This document shows positions 1-9,161 of a DNA stretch of 64,000 nucleotides, one piece after another (the first letter of the stretch is position 1; each line of letters starts with the position of its first letter). The notes beneath the pieces are model-generated. The model did not search any database and was not told the origin of the DNA. It was given only the letters and a program-made list of their open reading frames with translations. The DNA lies in NCBI RefSeq assembly GCF_019056395.1, contig NZ_CP077639.1:2420001-2484000 (forward strand). Direction: 5' to 3'. The position numbers were made by a program, and so were the translations under genes. Source of the DNA: Terribacillus sp. DMT04 (GTDB lineage: Bacteria > Bacillota > Bacilli > Bacillales > Amphibacillaceae).

Positions 1-1096
1 GTTCAGTAAAAGCCACTGCCCAAAGAATTGGAATACCAACAGCTAAAATAGCAGGATCAGCCGTGAACATTTGTAAGATTGGTGCACCTGTTAACGCAAA
101 GCCCATGGACACGATAAACGAAGCAACCATAGCTATCTTCAATGTTCGTAATCCGCGTTTCAGCGCCCGGTCATATTGTTTGCCTCCAATATAACGGGAT
201 ACTAGCAGCTGGGTACCTTCTGCGATAGATAAAGTAAATAAATAGCAAAGCATGGAAATATTATTAATGTACACACGCGCTGCCAGAGAAGCATCACCAA
301 AGTTCGCAACAATTGCAGTAATGACAATTTGCGAATATTGATAAGACAAGTTCTCCGCTGCTGACGGAACACCGATAACAAGGATGTCCTTAATGTCTTG
401 CACATGCAGTTTAATCAAATGTGTACCTGTAAAACGAATTGCCAAGTAGCGATACACAAAATAAAACAGGACAACAACGGCGAAGATACGCGCAATTACA
501 ATTGTCCAGGATACACCGACAACACCTGTAATTGGCATCCCAAACAAACCAAATATCGCAACCAAATAACCAAGCACACTCAACACATTCATTAAAACAG
601 CGACAACCATAGATACTTTTGTCCGGCCATTCGCACGAAGAATCGCACTTAGCGTCAAGGACAAAGATTCTAAGAACAGGGAAGCACCGCATATTTGCAC
701 AAAGGTGGTCGCGTAAGCAAGCGTATCACCTTTCAAATCGAAGAAACTTAGAAATGCCGAACCAAAAAGGACGACGACAGCAGAAACAATCAAACCGAAC
801 CAGAAGTTCATGCCAAAAGCTGTCCGGGCAGTCTGCCGGGCTTTTGCCAAATCTTCTGCACCGAGCTTCTGGCCGATAATAATCATAGAAGCAATTGACG
901 TGACGTTAAAAACCAAAATAAAAATGCTAATCAGCTGATTGGCTACGCCGACTCCGGCAGCAGCTAAATCTGAGTAATGACTCAGCATCAGTGTAGCAAC
1001 AATACCCATTCCCATATGAAGTGCTAATTCAATAAACAGCGGCCAGGAGATACGAAACAATGTTTGCTCAGAAGCAGTAGAAGTTGGATGACCCAA
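1..1096 (-). CDS. MATE family multidrug/Na+ efflux transporter (3' end cut by window)
   Basis: About 365 codons are visible; the C-terminus lies outside the window. The protein is a run of hydrophobic helices with short loops. Motifs fit the MATE exporter family: an N-terminal ISWPLFIELALHMG segment, a GQKLGAEDLAKARQ loop, ILRANGRTK after the third helix, and the second-half repeat beginning GVPSAAENLSYQ. Members export cationic drugs in exchange for Na+ or H+ across the cytoplasmic membrane. I chose a TTG start because AAGGAG lies 8 bases upstream and the upstream in-frame ATG-like option is in another frame and stops quickly. The substrate cannot be told. Confidence 0.85.
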   Translation of the reverse strand, partial: MGHPTSTASEQTLFRISWPLFIELALHMGMGIVATLMLSHYSDLAAAGVGVANQLISIFILVFNVTSIASMIIIGQKLGAEDLAKARQTARTAFGMNFWFGLIVSAVVVLFGSAFLSFFDLKGDTLAYATTFVQICGASLFLESLSLTLSAILRANGRTKVSMVVAVLMNVLSVLGYLVAIFGLFGMPITGVVGVSWTIVIARIFAVVVLFYFVYRYLAIRFTGTHLIKLHVQDIKDILVIGVPSAAENLSYQYSQIVITAIVANFGDASLAARVYINNISMLCYLFTLSIAEGTQLLVSRYIGGKQYDRALKRGLRTLKIAMVASFIVSMGFALTGAPILQMFTADPAILAVGIPILWAVAFTE

Positions 1097-1281
1097 CAGA
1101 CATTCTCCTTTTCATTAAAATCAAACTCACTCTATATTAATCCTTTTTTCTGGAATGTAAAGGGCTTTTCGCTAATTAATTTAAACATTTTTTTCCGTTT
1201 GTATCGGCCTTTTTCACGGCAGCGTTTTCATTTGAATAGACATAACTTATTGAGAAAAGAACTAGATAGGATGGATGCAAT

Positions 1282-1803
1282 TTGCGAATCCCCGCAGCCG
1301 ATTTAGGCTTAATGACAGAGCATCTGCAATCACATAAAAGCGAGATTAATAAACTTAATCTATACAGAGAGCTAATTACCAATCCTGCCTTAGATGCAAT
1401 CTTACATTCCCATCTGCAAATGCTGCATATACATTCATCAGTTATGCTAGAGCTAATCAATCCTGCTCGAAGTACGTATGTAACACTCCCTGCCCTTCAA
1501 TTAAGTGAACAAATGAATTACGGAGGTCTAACGCAAGAGGAGCAAGAGCTGTTACTGGAACTTCGCAGCACCGCTAAAATGATGGGAAATGTGAATTATC
1601 AATCAGCACAGATGATGCAAGACAGCAATGTCAGACATGTACATTTACAAATGGCTTATCAAAACAGCATGCTGCAAGATGCATACACCAGACTGCTGCA
1701 GCATACCGAAGGAGAACTAATCCCGCTAGCTGACATGACGTCTCAACAGGCTGTTTACAATAAATTCTATATTCCTATGCGCACAAGAACGAGCCTTGGA
1801 TAA
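1282..1803 (+). CDS. CotF-domain spore coat protein
   Basis: 173 residues starting at TTG, preceded by AGGATGG seven bases upstream. The start ADLGLMTEHLQSHKSEINKL is typical of the Coat_F family (CotF, YhcQ), all-helical ferritin-like proteins of the spore coat or spore interior. The C-terminal part (QDAYTRLLQHTEG) fits the second helix pair of that fold. The gene stands alone, divergent from the MATE gene. Expression during sporulation is expected from the family, but I see no clear SigE/SigK promoter. The exact paralogue cannot be named. Confidence 0.75.
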   Translation: MRIPAADLGLMTEHLQSHKSEINKLNLYRELITNPALDAILHSHLQMLHIHSSVMLELINPARSTYVTLPALQLSEQMNYGGLTQEEQELLLELRSTAKMMGNVNYQSAQMMQDSNVRHVHLQMAYQNSMLQDAYTRLLQHTEGELIPLADMTSQQAVYNKFYIPMRTRTSLG

Positions 1804-1982
1804 AACAAGATACATTCATCCTAAAAGCGAACAATGACTAAATCCATACTTTTTAAAGCACCCCTCTGATGGCTTCTATCCAACTTTAGCTGTTAATACT
1901 TGGATTAAAATGACTTTTGAAGTAGACACTGACAAAGTCAGCGGAGTGTATTTCCGAAGTGATGCTCTCATATTTCCAATGC

Positions 1983-2032
1983 AAAAAATCCAAACAATGC
2001 TGCTTTTAATTGCAGTATTGTTTGGATTTTTC
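1983..2032 (-). terminator. Bidirectional rho-independent terminator after Mn catalase 1
   Basis: A 13-bp inverted repeat (AAATCCAAACAAT / ATTGTTTGGATTT) is flanked by T runs on both strands. It lies directly behind the catalase stop codon. Confidence 0.8.
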
Positions 2033-2902
2033 TTACCCTTGCCCTGGCGGTTCCATCTTCCCTGCGCCCCGCTGTATGCGCAAATCTTCAGGCGGCGTTC
2101 CATGCATATAAGCAGGTCCCGGCTGCAGAATAGGAATTTTTCCCATCGGCTTTGGTGCTGCATCGTATTCGAATGTTGCTTGTACATCAAGCGTTGGTCC
2201 ATTTGCCCAGCGACCGCTCTTGCTGTCTTCTCCCTCTGAGAAATTCATAAACGAATAAGACACTTCTTGTTTTTCGGCTTCTTGGTTAAACGTGCTCGGA
2301 ACAATTGCTCCTTGTGTAGATTCCAATTCTTCAATTGCTGCCATCCACTGATTCTGATGCATCGTATCTCTGGCAATTAAGAAGGAAAGCATGTCCCGGA
2401 CGCCTGGATCTGTCGTCATTTCATAAAGCCGGCATACTTGCAGACGTCCTTGTGATTCGGCATTCAAGTTCGCCCGAAAGTCTGCCAGCAAGTTGCCGCT
2501 GGAAACAACGTAACGTGCTGTCCATGGATACCCTGTACTATCATCCGGTTTGGCTCCTAAACCACCAACAATTGCATGCTGGGGATTCATACCACCTAAA
2601 ACTGCTTCTACTACGGGATCTTTTGCTGCCTCATCCTGTGTGTGAGCAGGTGCTCCATCAAGCAGCTGTGCAATCATCGTTGCAAGCATTTCCACATGTG
2701 CAATCTCTTCTGTCGCAATATCTAATAGCATATCTTTGTATTTTCCTTCTGCACGACAGTTCCAACCTTGGAACATATACTGCATCATGACAGAAATTTC
2801 ACCGAACTGTCCGCCCAGTACTTCTTGTAATTTCTTTGCATAAACTGGGTCTGGACGCGTAGGTTTCGCATTATATTGCAGTTGTTTGACATGATAAAAC
2901 AT
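2033..2902 (-). CDS. Manganese catalase, paralogue 1
   Basis: 289 residues of the non-haem dimanganese catalase family (also YdbD, YjqC and CotJC types), which dismutates H2O2 in the cytosol or at the spore surface. The five expected metal ligands are visible: Glu in GQFGEISV, Glu and His in ATEEIAHVEM, Glu in NLNAESQGR and His in ARDTMHQNQW. The start ATG has AGGGGGT upstream. The C-terminal 70 residues, after the four-helix core, are Pro/Gly-rich and end in a tail longer than in the other two copies. It is one of three catalase genes in this window (also near 14.4 and 33.7 kb). No PerR box was found upstream. Confidence 0.92.
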   Translation of the reverse strand: MFYHVKQLQYNAKPTRPDPVYAKKLQEVLGGQFGEISVMMQYMFQGWNCRAEGKYKDMLLDIATEEIAHVEMLATMIAQLLDGAPAHTQDEAAKDPVVEAVLGGMNPQHAIVGGLGAKPDDSTGYPWTARYVVSSGNLLADFRANLNAESQGRLQVCRLYEMTTDPGVRDMLSFLIARDTMHQNQWMAAIEELESTQGAIVPSTFNQEAEKQEVSYSFMNFSEGEDSKSGRWANGPTLDVQATFEYDAAPKPMGKIPILQPGPAYMHGTPPEDLRIQRGAGKMEPPGQG

Positions 2903-2982
2903 GAATTGACCCCCTAATAACGTTTCCTTTAAGTTGTCCGAACACCTGCAATCTATTCTTCGAGACAGCTGCGAGTAACATC

Positions 2983-3015
2983 AAAAAACGCCTCCCTCAT
3001 TCGGAAGACGTTTTT
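2983..3015 (-). terminator. Terminator ending the metY-ssu-acs operon
   Basis: A 10-bp stem with two G-U pairs followed by six T on the minus strand. One arm overlaps the last codons and stop of the acyl-CoA synthetase gene. Confidence 0.7.
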
Positions 3016-4682
3016 AATGCTAGCTGTTTATCCAATTCCTGTTGCTTTAATTCACGACGCAGAATCTTTCCGCTAATTTGGGTTTTAGGAAGTTCCGCCA
3101 GCACCTCAATTTCTCTAGGTGCAGCGTGTGCAGCTAGATTTTTGCGAACAAATAAACGCAGCGATTCAAGCAGATCCTGTGTTTCTTCAAAGCCATCCCG
3201 CAGGGTGATAAAGGCTTTCACAATTTCTCCTCGTACAGGATCTGGTTTACCGATAACCCCTGCTTCGGCAACTGCTGGATGCTCAATCAGCTTACTTTCT
3301 ACTTCAAAAGGACCGATCCGCTCGCCAGAGGAATTGATCATGTCATCATTTCGTCCTTGGAAGAAAACATAACCATCTTCGTCTTTTAATGCAAGGTCTC
3401 CGGATATATACCAGCCGGAATAGACAAAATAGCTAGCGAACTTGCCTTTGTCTCCCCAAATATCCTGCATTAAACCTGGCCATGGTGTTTTGACCGCCAG
3501 TTGACCAATCGTATTGGCGGGTAATTCATTTCCCTCTTCATCCAGAATTCCAACCTGAATTCCGGGAAATGCCCGCCCCATCGAACCAGGCTTAATCGGC
3601 TCAGCAGGCAGGTTTACAATAATATGTCCCCCGGTTTCCGTCATCCACCATGTATCATGAATCCGCAGCTGTAAATTCTCCCAAGCCCATGTGATAACTT
3701 CTGGGTTAAGCGGCTCTCCTACACTTAAGATGTGCCGCAAGCTAGACAGATCATAATCTTTGTACAGTTCTCCTTTTGCTTTTAACAGACGAAAAGCGGT
3801 AGGTGCACTGTACAGCGTTGTCACTTTCAGTTCCTCGATAATGTTATACCAAGCCTCTGCTTGAAAACGGCCTCCTTGGATGACAATCGTTGCACGATTA
3901 AGCCATGGAGCAAACAGGCCATAAACACTTCCTGTTACCCAGCCAGGATGCGAGGTGCACCAATAGACATCTTCATCGTTAATGTCTAATACCCATTTAC
4001 CAGACACAGCATGATGGACAAGGGAACGATGGGCATGCAGAACACCTTTGGGTTTGCCTGTAGAGCCGCTCGTGTAATGAATCAGCAGCCCATCTTCTTT
4101 ATCCACCCATTCTACTTCCCCAGAATGAGTCGCATCTGGATTAGCTGCATTGATTTCTTCTATTAAAAGGATTTCTCGCAAGGAAGGAATATCGTCAGAT
4201 GGCACGCGTTTAATCAAATCTTGATCTGTAATAAGCAATGTTCCTTTACAATCATTGATTCGATCGCGCACGGCGTCTTCCATAAATGCTTCAAATAATG
4301 GCCCTGCGATGGCTCCAACACGTATCGCTGCCAAGATGGCTACATAGCATTCCGGGTTTTTCGGAAGAAAGATAAAGACACGATCCCCTTTTTTAACACC
4401 ATGTGCACGAAGAACCTTTGCATAGTGCTCCACCTTTTGCTGCAGCTGTTCAAAAGACAGACTTTCCTGTAATACACCGTCTTTTACATAATGCAGCGCT
4501 GTTTTGCTGCCATATCCTTCTTCCACGTGCCGGTCGACAGCTTCATAAGCGGCATTGCATTTTCCGTTTTTCCTGCTCAGCAACGTTTCTTCCAGCAAAC
4601 TCCAATCATGTGTATTTAATGCTTGTTGATAACTTGCTAGATTATGCTTTCTGCCCAACTTCGGCGGTAAGGCTGTAGTCAT
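2997..4682 (-). CDS. acsA: Acetyl-CoA synthetase-like AMP-forming ligase
   Basis: 561 residues, close to B. subtilis AcsA (572). It carries the adenylate-forming P-loop YTSGSTGKPKG, the A5 motif WWMTETGGH, the GDLALKDEDGY hinge region and the C-terminal catalytic lysine in TQISGK. The reaction is acid + ATP + CoA to acyl-CoA; acetate is the likely substrate by similarity, but the pocket was not modelled. It is the last gene of the SAM-riboswitch operon and its start overlaps the end of the ATPase gene by 41 bases, with AGAAGGGAAGG upstream, so it is translationally linked. An acetyl-CoA maker next to O-acetylhomoserine chemistry is suggestive (see findings). A short-chain or sulfur-containing acid remains possible. 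Confidence 0.82.
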   Translation of the reverse strand: MTTALPPKLGRKHNLASYQQALNTHDWSLLEETLLSRKNGKCNAAYEAVDRHVEEGYGSKTALHYVKDGVLQESLSFEQLQQKVEHYAKVLRAHGVKKGDRVFIFLPKNPECYVAILAAIRVGAIAGPLFEAFMEDAVRDRINDCKGTLLITDQDLIKRVPSDDIPSLREILLIEEINAANPDATHSGEVEWVDKEDGLLIHYTSGSTGKPKGVLHAHRSLVHHAVSGKWVLDINDEDVYWCTSHPGWVTGSVYGLFAPWLNRATIVIQGGRFQAEAWYNIIEELKVTTLYSAPTAFRLLKAKGELYKDYDLSSLRHILSVGEPLNPEVITWAWENLQLRIHDTWWMTETGGHIIVNLPAEPIKPGSMGRAFPGIQVGILDEEGNELPANTIGQLAVKTPWPGLMQDIWGDKGKFASYFVYSGWYISGDLALKDEDGYVFFQGRNDDMINSSGERIGPFEVESKLIEHPAVAEAGVIGKPDPVRGEIVKAFITLRDGFEETQDLLESLRLFVRKNLAAHAAPREIEVLAELPKTQISGKILRRELKQQELDKQLALKTSSE

Positions 4683-5394
4683 ATGCCGGATCCTTCCCTT
4701 CTAATAGATCTAGTAAATCTTGTTTCCATTTTCCTAAACTAGCACTACCTCGCGAACGAGGTCTTGATAAGGCAATTTTTAAATCTTTGGCTAAAGTTGA
4801 TGGTTTCCCTTGCAATAGCAGCACACGATCACTCAAATACAACGCTTCATCAATATCATGCGTTACAAGAACAATTGTCGTGCGGATTTCTTCCCAAATC
4901 TTCAGCAGCAGCTCTTGCAGCTGCATCTTCGTGAACGCATCAAGTGCACTGAATGGCTCATCTAGCAAGAGAATATCCGGTTCAGTGACGAGTGCACGAG
5001 CAATAGCTGCCCGCTGTGCCATTCCGCCGGATAATTCACGCGGATAGAGCTTCTCTGCTTCTTTTAACCCGACTAACTCCAAATATCGGCGCGCCTTTTC
5101 CTCGTTTTCTTTTTTGTCGCCTCTCAGTCCGAAAGTAGTATTCGCTAACACCGTTTTCCAAGGCAGCAGTCTTGGTTCTTGAAAAATGAAACCGATACGC
5201 TGACCCGATTCGATTGTAATACTTCCTTCGTAATCTTTATCCAGTCCAGCTAGTGCCCGCAGAACGGTACTCTTGCCGCATCCGCTTGTACCGAGCAGAC
5301 TCACGATTTCCCCCTGTCCGACAGAGAAATCGACGCCTTGCAATACTTGTTTTTCTCCAAAGCGCCTTCCAAGTGATTGTACGCGCACTGTCAT
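4642..5394 (-). CDS. ssuB: SsuB-type ABC transporter ATPase
   Basis: 250 residues with a complete nucleotide-binding domain: Walker A GTSGCGKST, Q-loop FIFQEPRLLPW, signature LSGGMAQR, Walker B ILLLDEPFSALD and the switch histidine in LVTHDIDEA. The EPRLLPW Q-loop and the MQLQELLLKIWEE stretch are typical of the nitrate/taurine/sulfonate (NitT/TauT) subfamily. It powers uptake with the permease and lipoprotein encoded just upstream. AGGGGGGAAG precedes the ATG. Gene symbol is by family; the true ligand is unproven. Confidence 0.85.
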   Translation of the reverse strand: MTVRVQSLGRRFGEKQVLQGVDFSVGQGEIVSLLGTSGCGKSTVLRALAGLDKDYEGSITIESGQRIGFIFQEPRLLPWKTVLANTTFGLRGDKKENEEKARRYLELVGLKEAEKLYPRELSGGMAQRAAIARALVTEPDILLLDEPFSALDAFTKMQLQELLLKIWEEIRTTIVLVTHDIDEALYLSDRVLLLQGKPSTLAKDLKIALSRPRSRGSASLGKWKQDLLDLLEGKDPAYDYSLTAEVGQKA

Positions 5395-5410
5395 GCTGCT
5401 TCCCCCCTTA

Positions 5411-6187
5411 TCATTTTGCTAAAGCTGTATCCTGCCAATGAAGTGATTTTTTCTGAATAAGTTTCAGCACCCAGTCGGTCAGCTTACCTAATAGCGCAAA
5501 TAAGAAAATACTGGCGATGATAACATCAGGGGCATATGTATTTTGACCAAGAATAAGCAAATACCCAAGACCTTGGCTTGCTCCCATAATTTCTGCTGCA
5601 ACGACAAACATCCACCCCAGACCAAGACCGCTGCGCAGCCCGGTAAGGAAAGAAGGCAAAGATGCCGGCAAGATAATTCTTCTAACGAGTGCTAAACCAT
5701 CCAATCCATACATCCTGCCGACCTCAATCAGTTTCCGATCAACGCCGCGGATGCCGTCCACAATGTTCAAATAAACTGGGAAAAATACGCCGACTGCAAT
5801 TAATGTCACTTTTGACGTCTCGCCAATACCCATCCACAAGATAAAGAGCGGCACCCATGCAAGCGATGGGATAGAACGAAATGCCTGCATCAACGGGTCG
5901 AAAATCTTCTCCGCTAGTTCGGAATAGCCGACAAGTGTTCCGAGTAAAATTGCTGCGGCAGTACCAATAACAAAGCCGGCAAACAGCCGATAAACAGTAA
6001 GCAGGATATGACTTTGCAGTGTTCCATCTTGCACATAAGCCAGAATGGTAGAAAGAATAGCACTAGGAGCTGGCAGCTGATAGGCAGGAATGATTCCTGC
6101 ACGGCTCATCATCTCCCAAGCTGCTATTAATAGAATCGGCAGCAGGGAACCGAGCAGTACAGGATGTGTTCGCAGTTTCTTCCACAT
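5411..6187 (-). CDS. ssuC: SsuC-type ABC transporter permease
   Basis: 258 residues with about six membrane helices and the BPD_transp_1 coupling loop (GLDGLALVRRIILPASLPSFLTGL), which docks the ATPase. The pattern AFRSIPSLAWVPLFILWMGIGE is characteristic of SsuC/TauC permeases. It starts just after the binding-protein gene with GAGGAGG upstream and ends 17 bases before ssuB, so it is in the middle of the operon. Confidence 0.87.
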   Translation of the reverse strand: MWKKLRTHPVLLGSLLPILLIAAWEMMSRAGIIPAYQLPAPSAILSTILAYVQDGTLQSHILLTVYRLFAGFVIGTAAAILLGTLVGYSELAEKIFDPLMQAFRSIPSLAWVPLFILWMGIGETSKVTLIAVGVFFPVYLNIVDGIRGVDRKLIEVGRMYGLDGLALVRRIILPASLPSFLTGLRSGLGLGWMFVVAAEIMGASQGLGYLLILGQNTYAPDVIIASIFLFALLGKLTDWVLKLIQKKSLHWQDTALAK

Positions 6188-6193
6188 TAAGCA

Positions 6194-7195
6194 TCATTCC
6201 TCCTCTAGTTCTTTTGCGTACTTCGGTTCTACATATGCATCGACTGTTTCCGCTATTGCTTTGCTGCCCTTCCATAAATTCGCTTTCTCAAGAACGGCAC
6301 CTGACTGGTTCAGGATTTCCTGCTGCACCTCGCCCGGCACTGCTTCAGAGAAATCATTTCGTTCCAGCTGTTTTACGGCAACTTCTTGGCTAATCCCAGC
6401 TTCATTAGCCAGTATCTCTGCTGTCTCTTCCGGATTTTCGTCAATCCATGCTCTTGCCTTGTTATAAAGCTTTAATACTTCTTTTACTTCTTCCGGGTGA
6501 TTCTCAGCAAATTCTTCTCGAACATTCAAGAAATTGTACGTATTGAAATCTGCATTCCGATAAAATAGCTGCGCATCATTTTCTAACTCAAGTTTTGCCA
6601 TGTGCGGATCAAGCCCTGCCCAGGCATCTACGTCACCAGAAAGCAAAGCACTCGCTCCGTCTGCATGCTGCAGATTTACAATTTGGACATCCTGTTCTTC
6701 CAGACCGGCATCTTGCAATGTGCGCTGAAGGAATATATATGGATCTGTTCCTACCGTAGCTGCAATCTTCTTCCCTTTCAGGTCAGCTGGATCCGTAATC
6801 TCACTATCTTTTGACGTCACCAGTGCTGTCCATTCTGGTTTAGATGCTAAGTAGATACCTTGGATCGGATTGCCATTTGCTTTAGCTAACAAAGCTGCAC
6901 TGCCTGCAGTAGAGCCGAAATCCACACTATTGCTGTTGAGGAATTCCAGCGCCTTATTGCTGCCTTGACTGAGCGTCCATGTCACTTCAATGTCTTGATC
7001 CTTGAACGCTTCTTCCGCCCAGCCTTTGTTCTTTATGACAAGACTAGCTGGTGAATAATAGGCATAATCTAAACGAACTTGCTTTAAATCTCCCGAAGCG
7101 CTGCCGGCATTTCCGCATGCTGCCAGGAAAATGATGAGAAACAAACTGATTATCGCTAACAGACTTCTTTTATCAATAACTGGGATTTTACTCAT
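6194..7195 (-). CDS. ssuA: SsuA/TauA-type substrate-binding lipoprotein
   Basis: About 333 residues. The N-terminus is a lipoprotein signal peptide with lipobox LAAC; the rest is an NMT1/SsuA-like periplasmic-binding fold ([39 protein letters not shown]-like region around [15 protein letters not shown]). Family members bind alkanesulfonates, taurine, nitrate or thiamine precursors. I set the start at the ATG inside ATGAGTAA, overlapping the metY stop by 8 bases, because longer starts add residues before the signal peptide. Location in a SAM-riboswitch operon argues for an organosulfur ligand that feeds methionine. Confidence 0.8.
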   Translation of the reverse strand: MSKIPVIDKRSLLAIISLFLIIFLAACGNAGSASGDLKQVRLDYAYYSPASLVIKNKGWAEEAFKDQDIEVTWTLSQGSNKALEFLNSNSVDFGSTAGSAALLAKANGNPIQGIYLASKPEWTALVTSKDSEITDPADLKGKKIAATVGTDPYIFLQRTLQDAGLEEQDVQIVNLQHADGASALLSGDVDAWAGLDPHMAKLELENDAQLFYRNADFNTYNFLNVREEFAENHPEEVKEVLKLYNKARAWIDENPEETAEILANEAGISQEVAVKQLERNDFSEAVPGEVQQEILNQSGAVLEKANLWKGSKAIAETVDAYVEPKYAKELEEE

Positions 7196-8978
7196 CAACA
7201 CCAACCCCATTTTGCTTAGCTTCACCTGTGTACGTACTGATTGTTCCGCGAAGGCGTTGCGCTTCTTTGTAAGTGCAGCGATTGTGTACGACTTCTAATC
7301 CAGCTTCACGAGCAATTGCAGCTGCTTCTTGTGAAACGACACCTTCCTGTAACCAAAAAATAGCTGGTCGAACGTCTGCCGCTTCTTTTGCCAGCTCTAC
7401 TGCTGCCTCGGGGCTGCGGAAGATCTGCGCGATATCAATTTTCTCTGGTACGCTTGTAAGATCCGGATAAGCCGTTTCGCCTAACACCGCAGTTTCTGCC
7501 GGATTAACCGGAATGATTTTATACCCCAGCCGCTGCATCTTTCTTGCCAAGCGGTGACTAGGGCGCTGCTCTTTACTGCTCAGACCAACCACTGCAATTG
7601 TTTTTTGTCGACCATCAGCATCTGTATCACTGCCGAGCGCTTCACGAATAACTGCTTCGTCATTGATAACAATCTCACGTGATTCAGAGCGGATACCTGT
7701 CGCCTTCTCCAAGGCACGGTCCAAGTCATGAATTAAATCATCTACTGATTCAATCCCAACCGACAAACGAACCAATTCTTCTTTTACTCCTGTTGCTGCT
7801 AATCCTTCGGCATCCAGTTGCTGGTGTGTAGTGGATGCAGGGTGAATAATCAAGGACTTTGCGTCTCCTACGTTAGCTACGTGGGACCAAAGCGCGACAT
7901 GATTAATAAGTGTAGCACCCGCTTCTTTTCCGCCTTTAATACCAAAGTTGACGATGGATCCAGCACCTGTCGGAAGCACTCTTTTCGCTATTTCGTATGC
8001 AGGATGGCTGCTAAGTCCTGGATATGCAACCCAATCAACAGCTGGATGCTGCTCTAAGTAGTTCGCCAGTTTTTCTGCGTTTTGCACATGACGCTCCACA
8101 CGCAGATGCAACGTTTCCAACCCTTGAATGAGCTGCCATGCATTAAACGGACTGAGCGCAGCACCTAAATCTCGCAGCAATTGCACGCGTAACTTCGTGC
8201 TGAAAGCAAGTGTGCCGAAATCGAATGCATAGCGGATACCGTTATAGCTTGGATCCGGTTCAGTAAATGTCGGAAATTTCGGTGAATTCCAATCAAACCT
8301 TCCTCCATCCACAATCAATCCGCCAATAGAAGTCCCGTGACCGCCAATCCATTTTGTGGCACTATGGACTACAATGTCTGCGCCAAGTGTAATTGGCTTG
8401 CTTAGAATTGGTGTAGCAAAGGTGCTGTCCACAATAAGCGGAATACCCGCATCATGTGCTACTTCCGCAACTGCTTCTACATCAAGTACATGCAAACTCG
8501 GATTGCCGATAATTTCGGCAAAAACAGCTTTTGTTTTATCGGTTATCGCTTTGCGGAATGCCTCTGGATCGGTTGGATCGACAAACTTCACTTGAATTCC
8601 ATAGCGAGGAAGCGTTGTTTGGAACAAGTTATACGTTCCGCCGTATAAGTTGGCAGCAGCCACGATTTCATCACCGGCACTTGCCAGATTCAATATGCTA
8701 TAGCTGATTGCTGCCATTCCGGAAGCAACTCCAACAGCAGCGACCCCGTCTTCCAACAATGCAATTCGTTTTTCCAGTACATCTACGGTCGGATTTCCAA
8801 TACGAGAGTAAATATTGCCAGGCTCATCCAAAGCGAATAAGCGCTCTGCGTGGTCTGTGTCATGGAACAAGTACGAAGTCGTCTGATAAAGCGGTACCGC
8901 TCTGGAACCTGTTGTCGGATCTGGTGCTTGACCGCCATGTAATGCTAATGTCTCTGCTTTGTATACGGAATTTGTCAT
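7188..8978 (-). CDS. metY: O-acetylhomoserine sulfhydrylase fused to a CoA-binding domain
   Basis: 596 residues from the ATG that has TTGGAGG nine bases upstream; earlier in-frame starts lie in the riboswitch terminator. Residues 1-430 are a Cys/Met-metabolism PLP enzyme: [16 protein letters not shown], and SATKWIGGH with the PLP lysine near 209. This is the OAH/OAS sulfhydrylase class that makes homocysteine from O-acetylhomoserine and sulfide. Residues about 455-590 are a separate CoA-binding domain ([22 protein letters not shown]-like [11 protein letters not shown], and a late HNRC) as in stand-alone YccU-type proteins. Enzymes of the MetY class normally end near residue 430, so this is a true two-domain fusion. 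First gene of the five-gene SAM-controlled operon. Confidence 0.9.
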   Translation of the reverse strand: MTNSVYKAETLALHGGQAPDPTTGSRAVPLYQTTSYLFHDTDHAERLFALDEPGNIYSRIGNPTVDVLEKRIALLEDGVAAVGVASGMAAISYSILNLASAGDEIVAAANLYGGTYNLFQTTLPRYGIQVKFVDPTDPEAFRKAITDKTKAVFAEIIGNPSLHVLDVEAVAEVAHDAGIPLIVDSTFATPILSKPITLGADIVVHSATKWIGGHGTSIGGLIVDGGRFDWNSPKFPTFTEPDPSYNGIRYAFDFGTLAFSTKLRVQLLRDLGAALSPFNAWQLIQGLETLHLRVERHVQNAEKLANYLEQHPAVDWVAYPGLSSHPAYEIAKRVLPTGAGSIVNFGIKGGKEAGATLINHVALWSHVANVGDAKSLIIHPASTTHQQLDAEGLAATGVKEELVRLSVGIESVDDLIHDLDRALEKATGIRSESREIVINDEAVIREALGSDTDADGRQKTIAVVGLSSKEQRPSHRLARKMQRLGYKIIPVNPAETAVLGETAYPDLTSVPEKIDIAQIFRSPEAAVELAKEAADVRPAIFWLQEGVVSQEAAAIAREAGLEVVHNRCTYKEAQRLRGTISTYTGEAKQNGVGVDE

Positions 8979-9007
8979 TTTGTCATTCCTCCAATTTTTA
9001 TCGTAAT

Positions 9008-9158
9008 GAAAAAAGCAGCTTCGGATAAGAAGCTGCTCTTTAGGCATTAAACTTCTTATCTTTCAAACTTTTGCTTGCTGGATGTAGCACCTTCTAAGCA
9101 TTACTGCTTGCAGGTTGCCGGGCTTCATCGGACCAGTCCCTCCGCCTCTCTTGATAAG
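9008..9158 (-). promoter_or_regulatory. SAM-I (S-box) riboswitch controlling metY-ssu-acs
   Basis: The minus strand shows the S-box core: CTTATCAAGAGAGGCGGAGG, GACTGG, CCCGGCAACC and AAGGTGCTA. It is followed by a terminator hairpin (AGCAGCTTC / GAAGCTGCT, 9014-9037) with a T tract, just before the metY ribosome site. High SAM should stop transcription. It begins directly behind the metX stop, so some readthrough from metX is possible; a separate promoter was not clear. Confidence 0.95.
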
Positions 9159-9161
9159 CTA

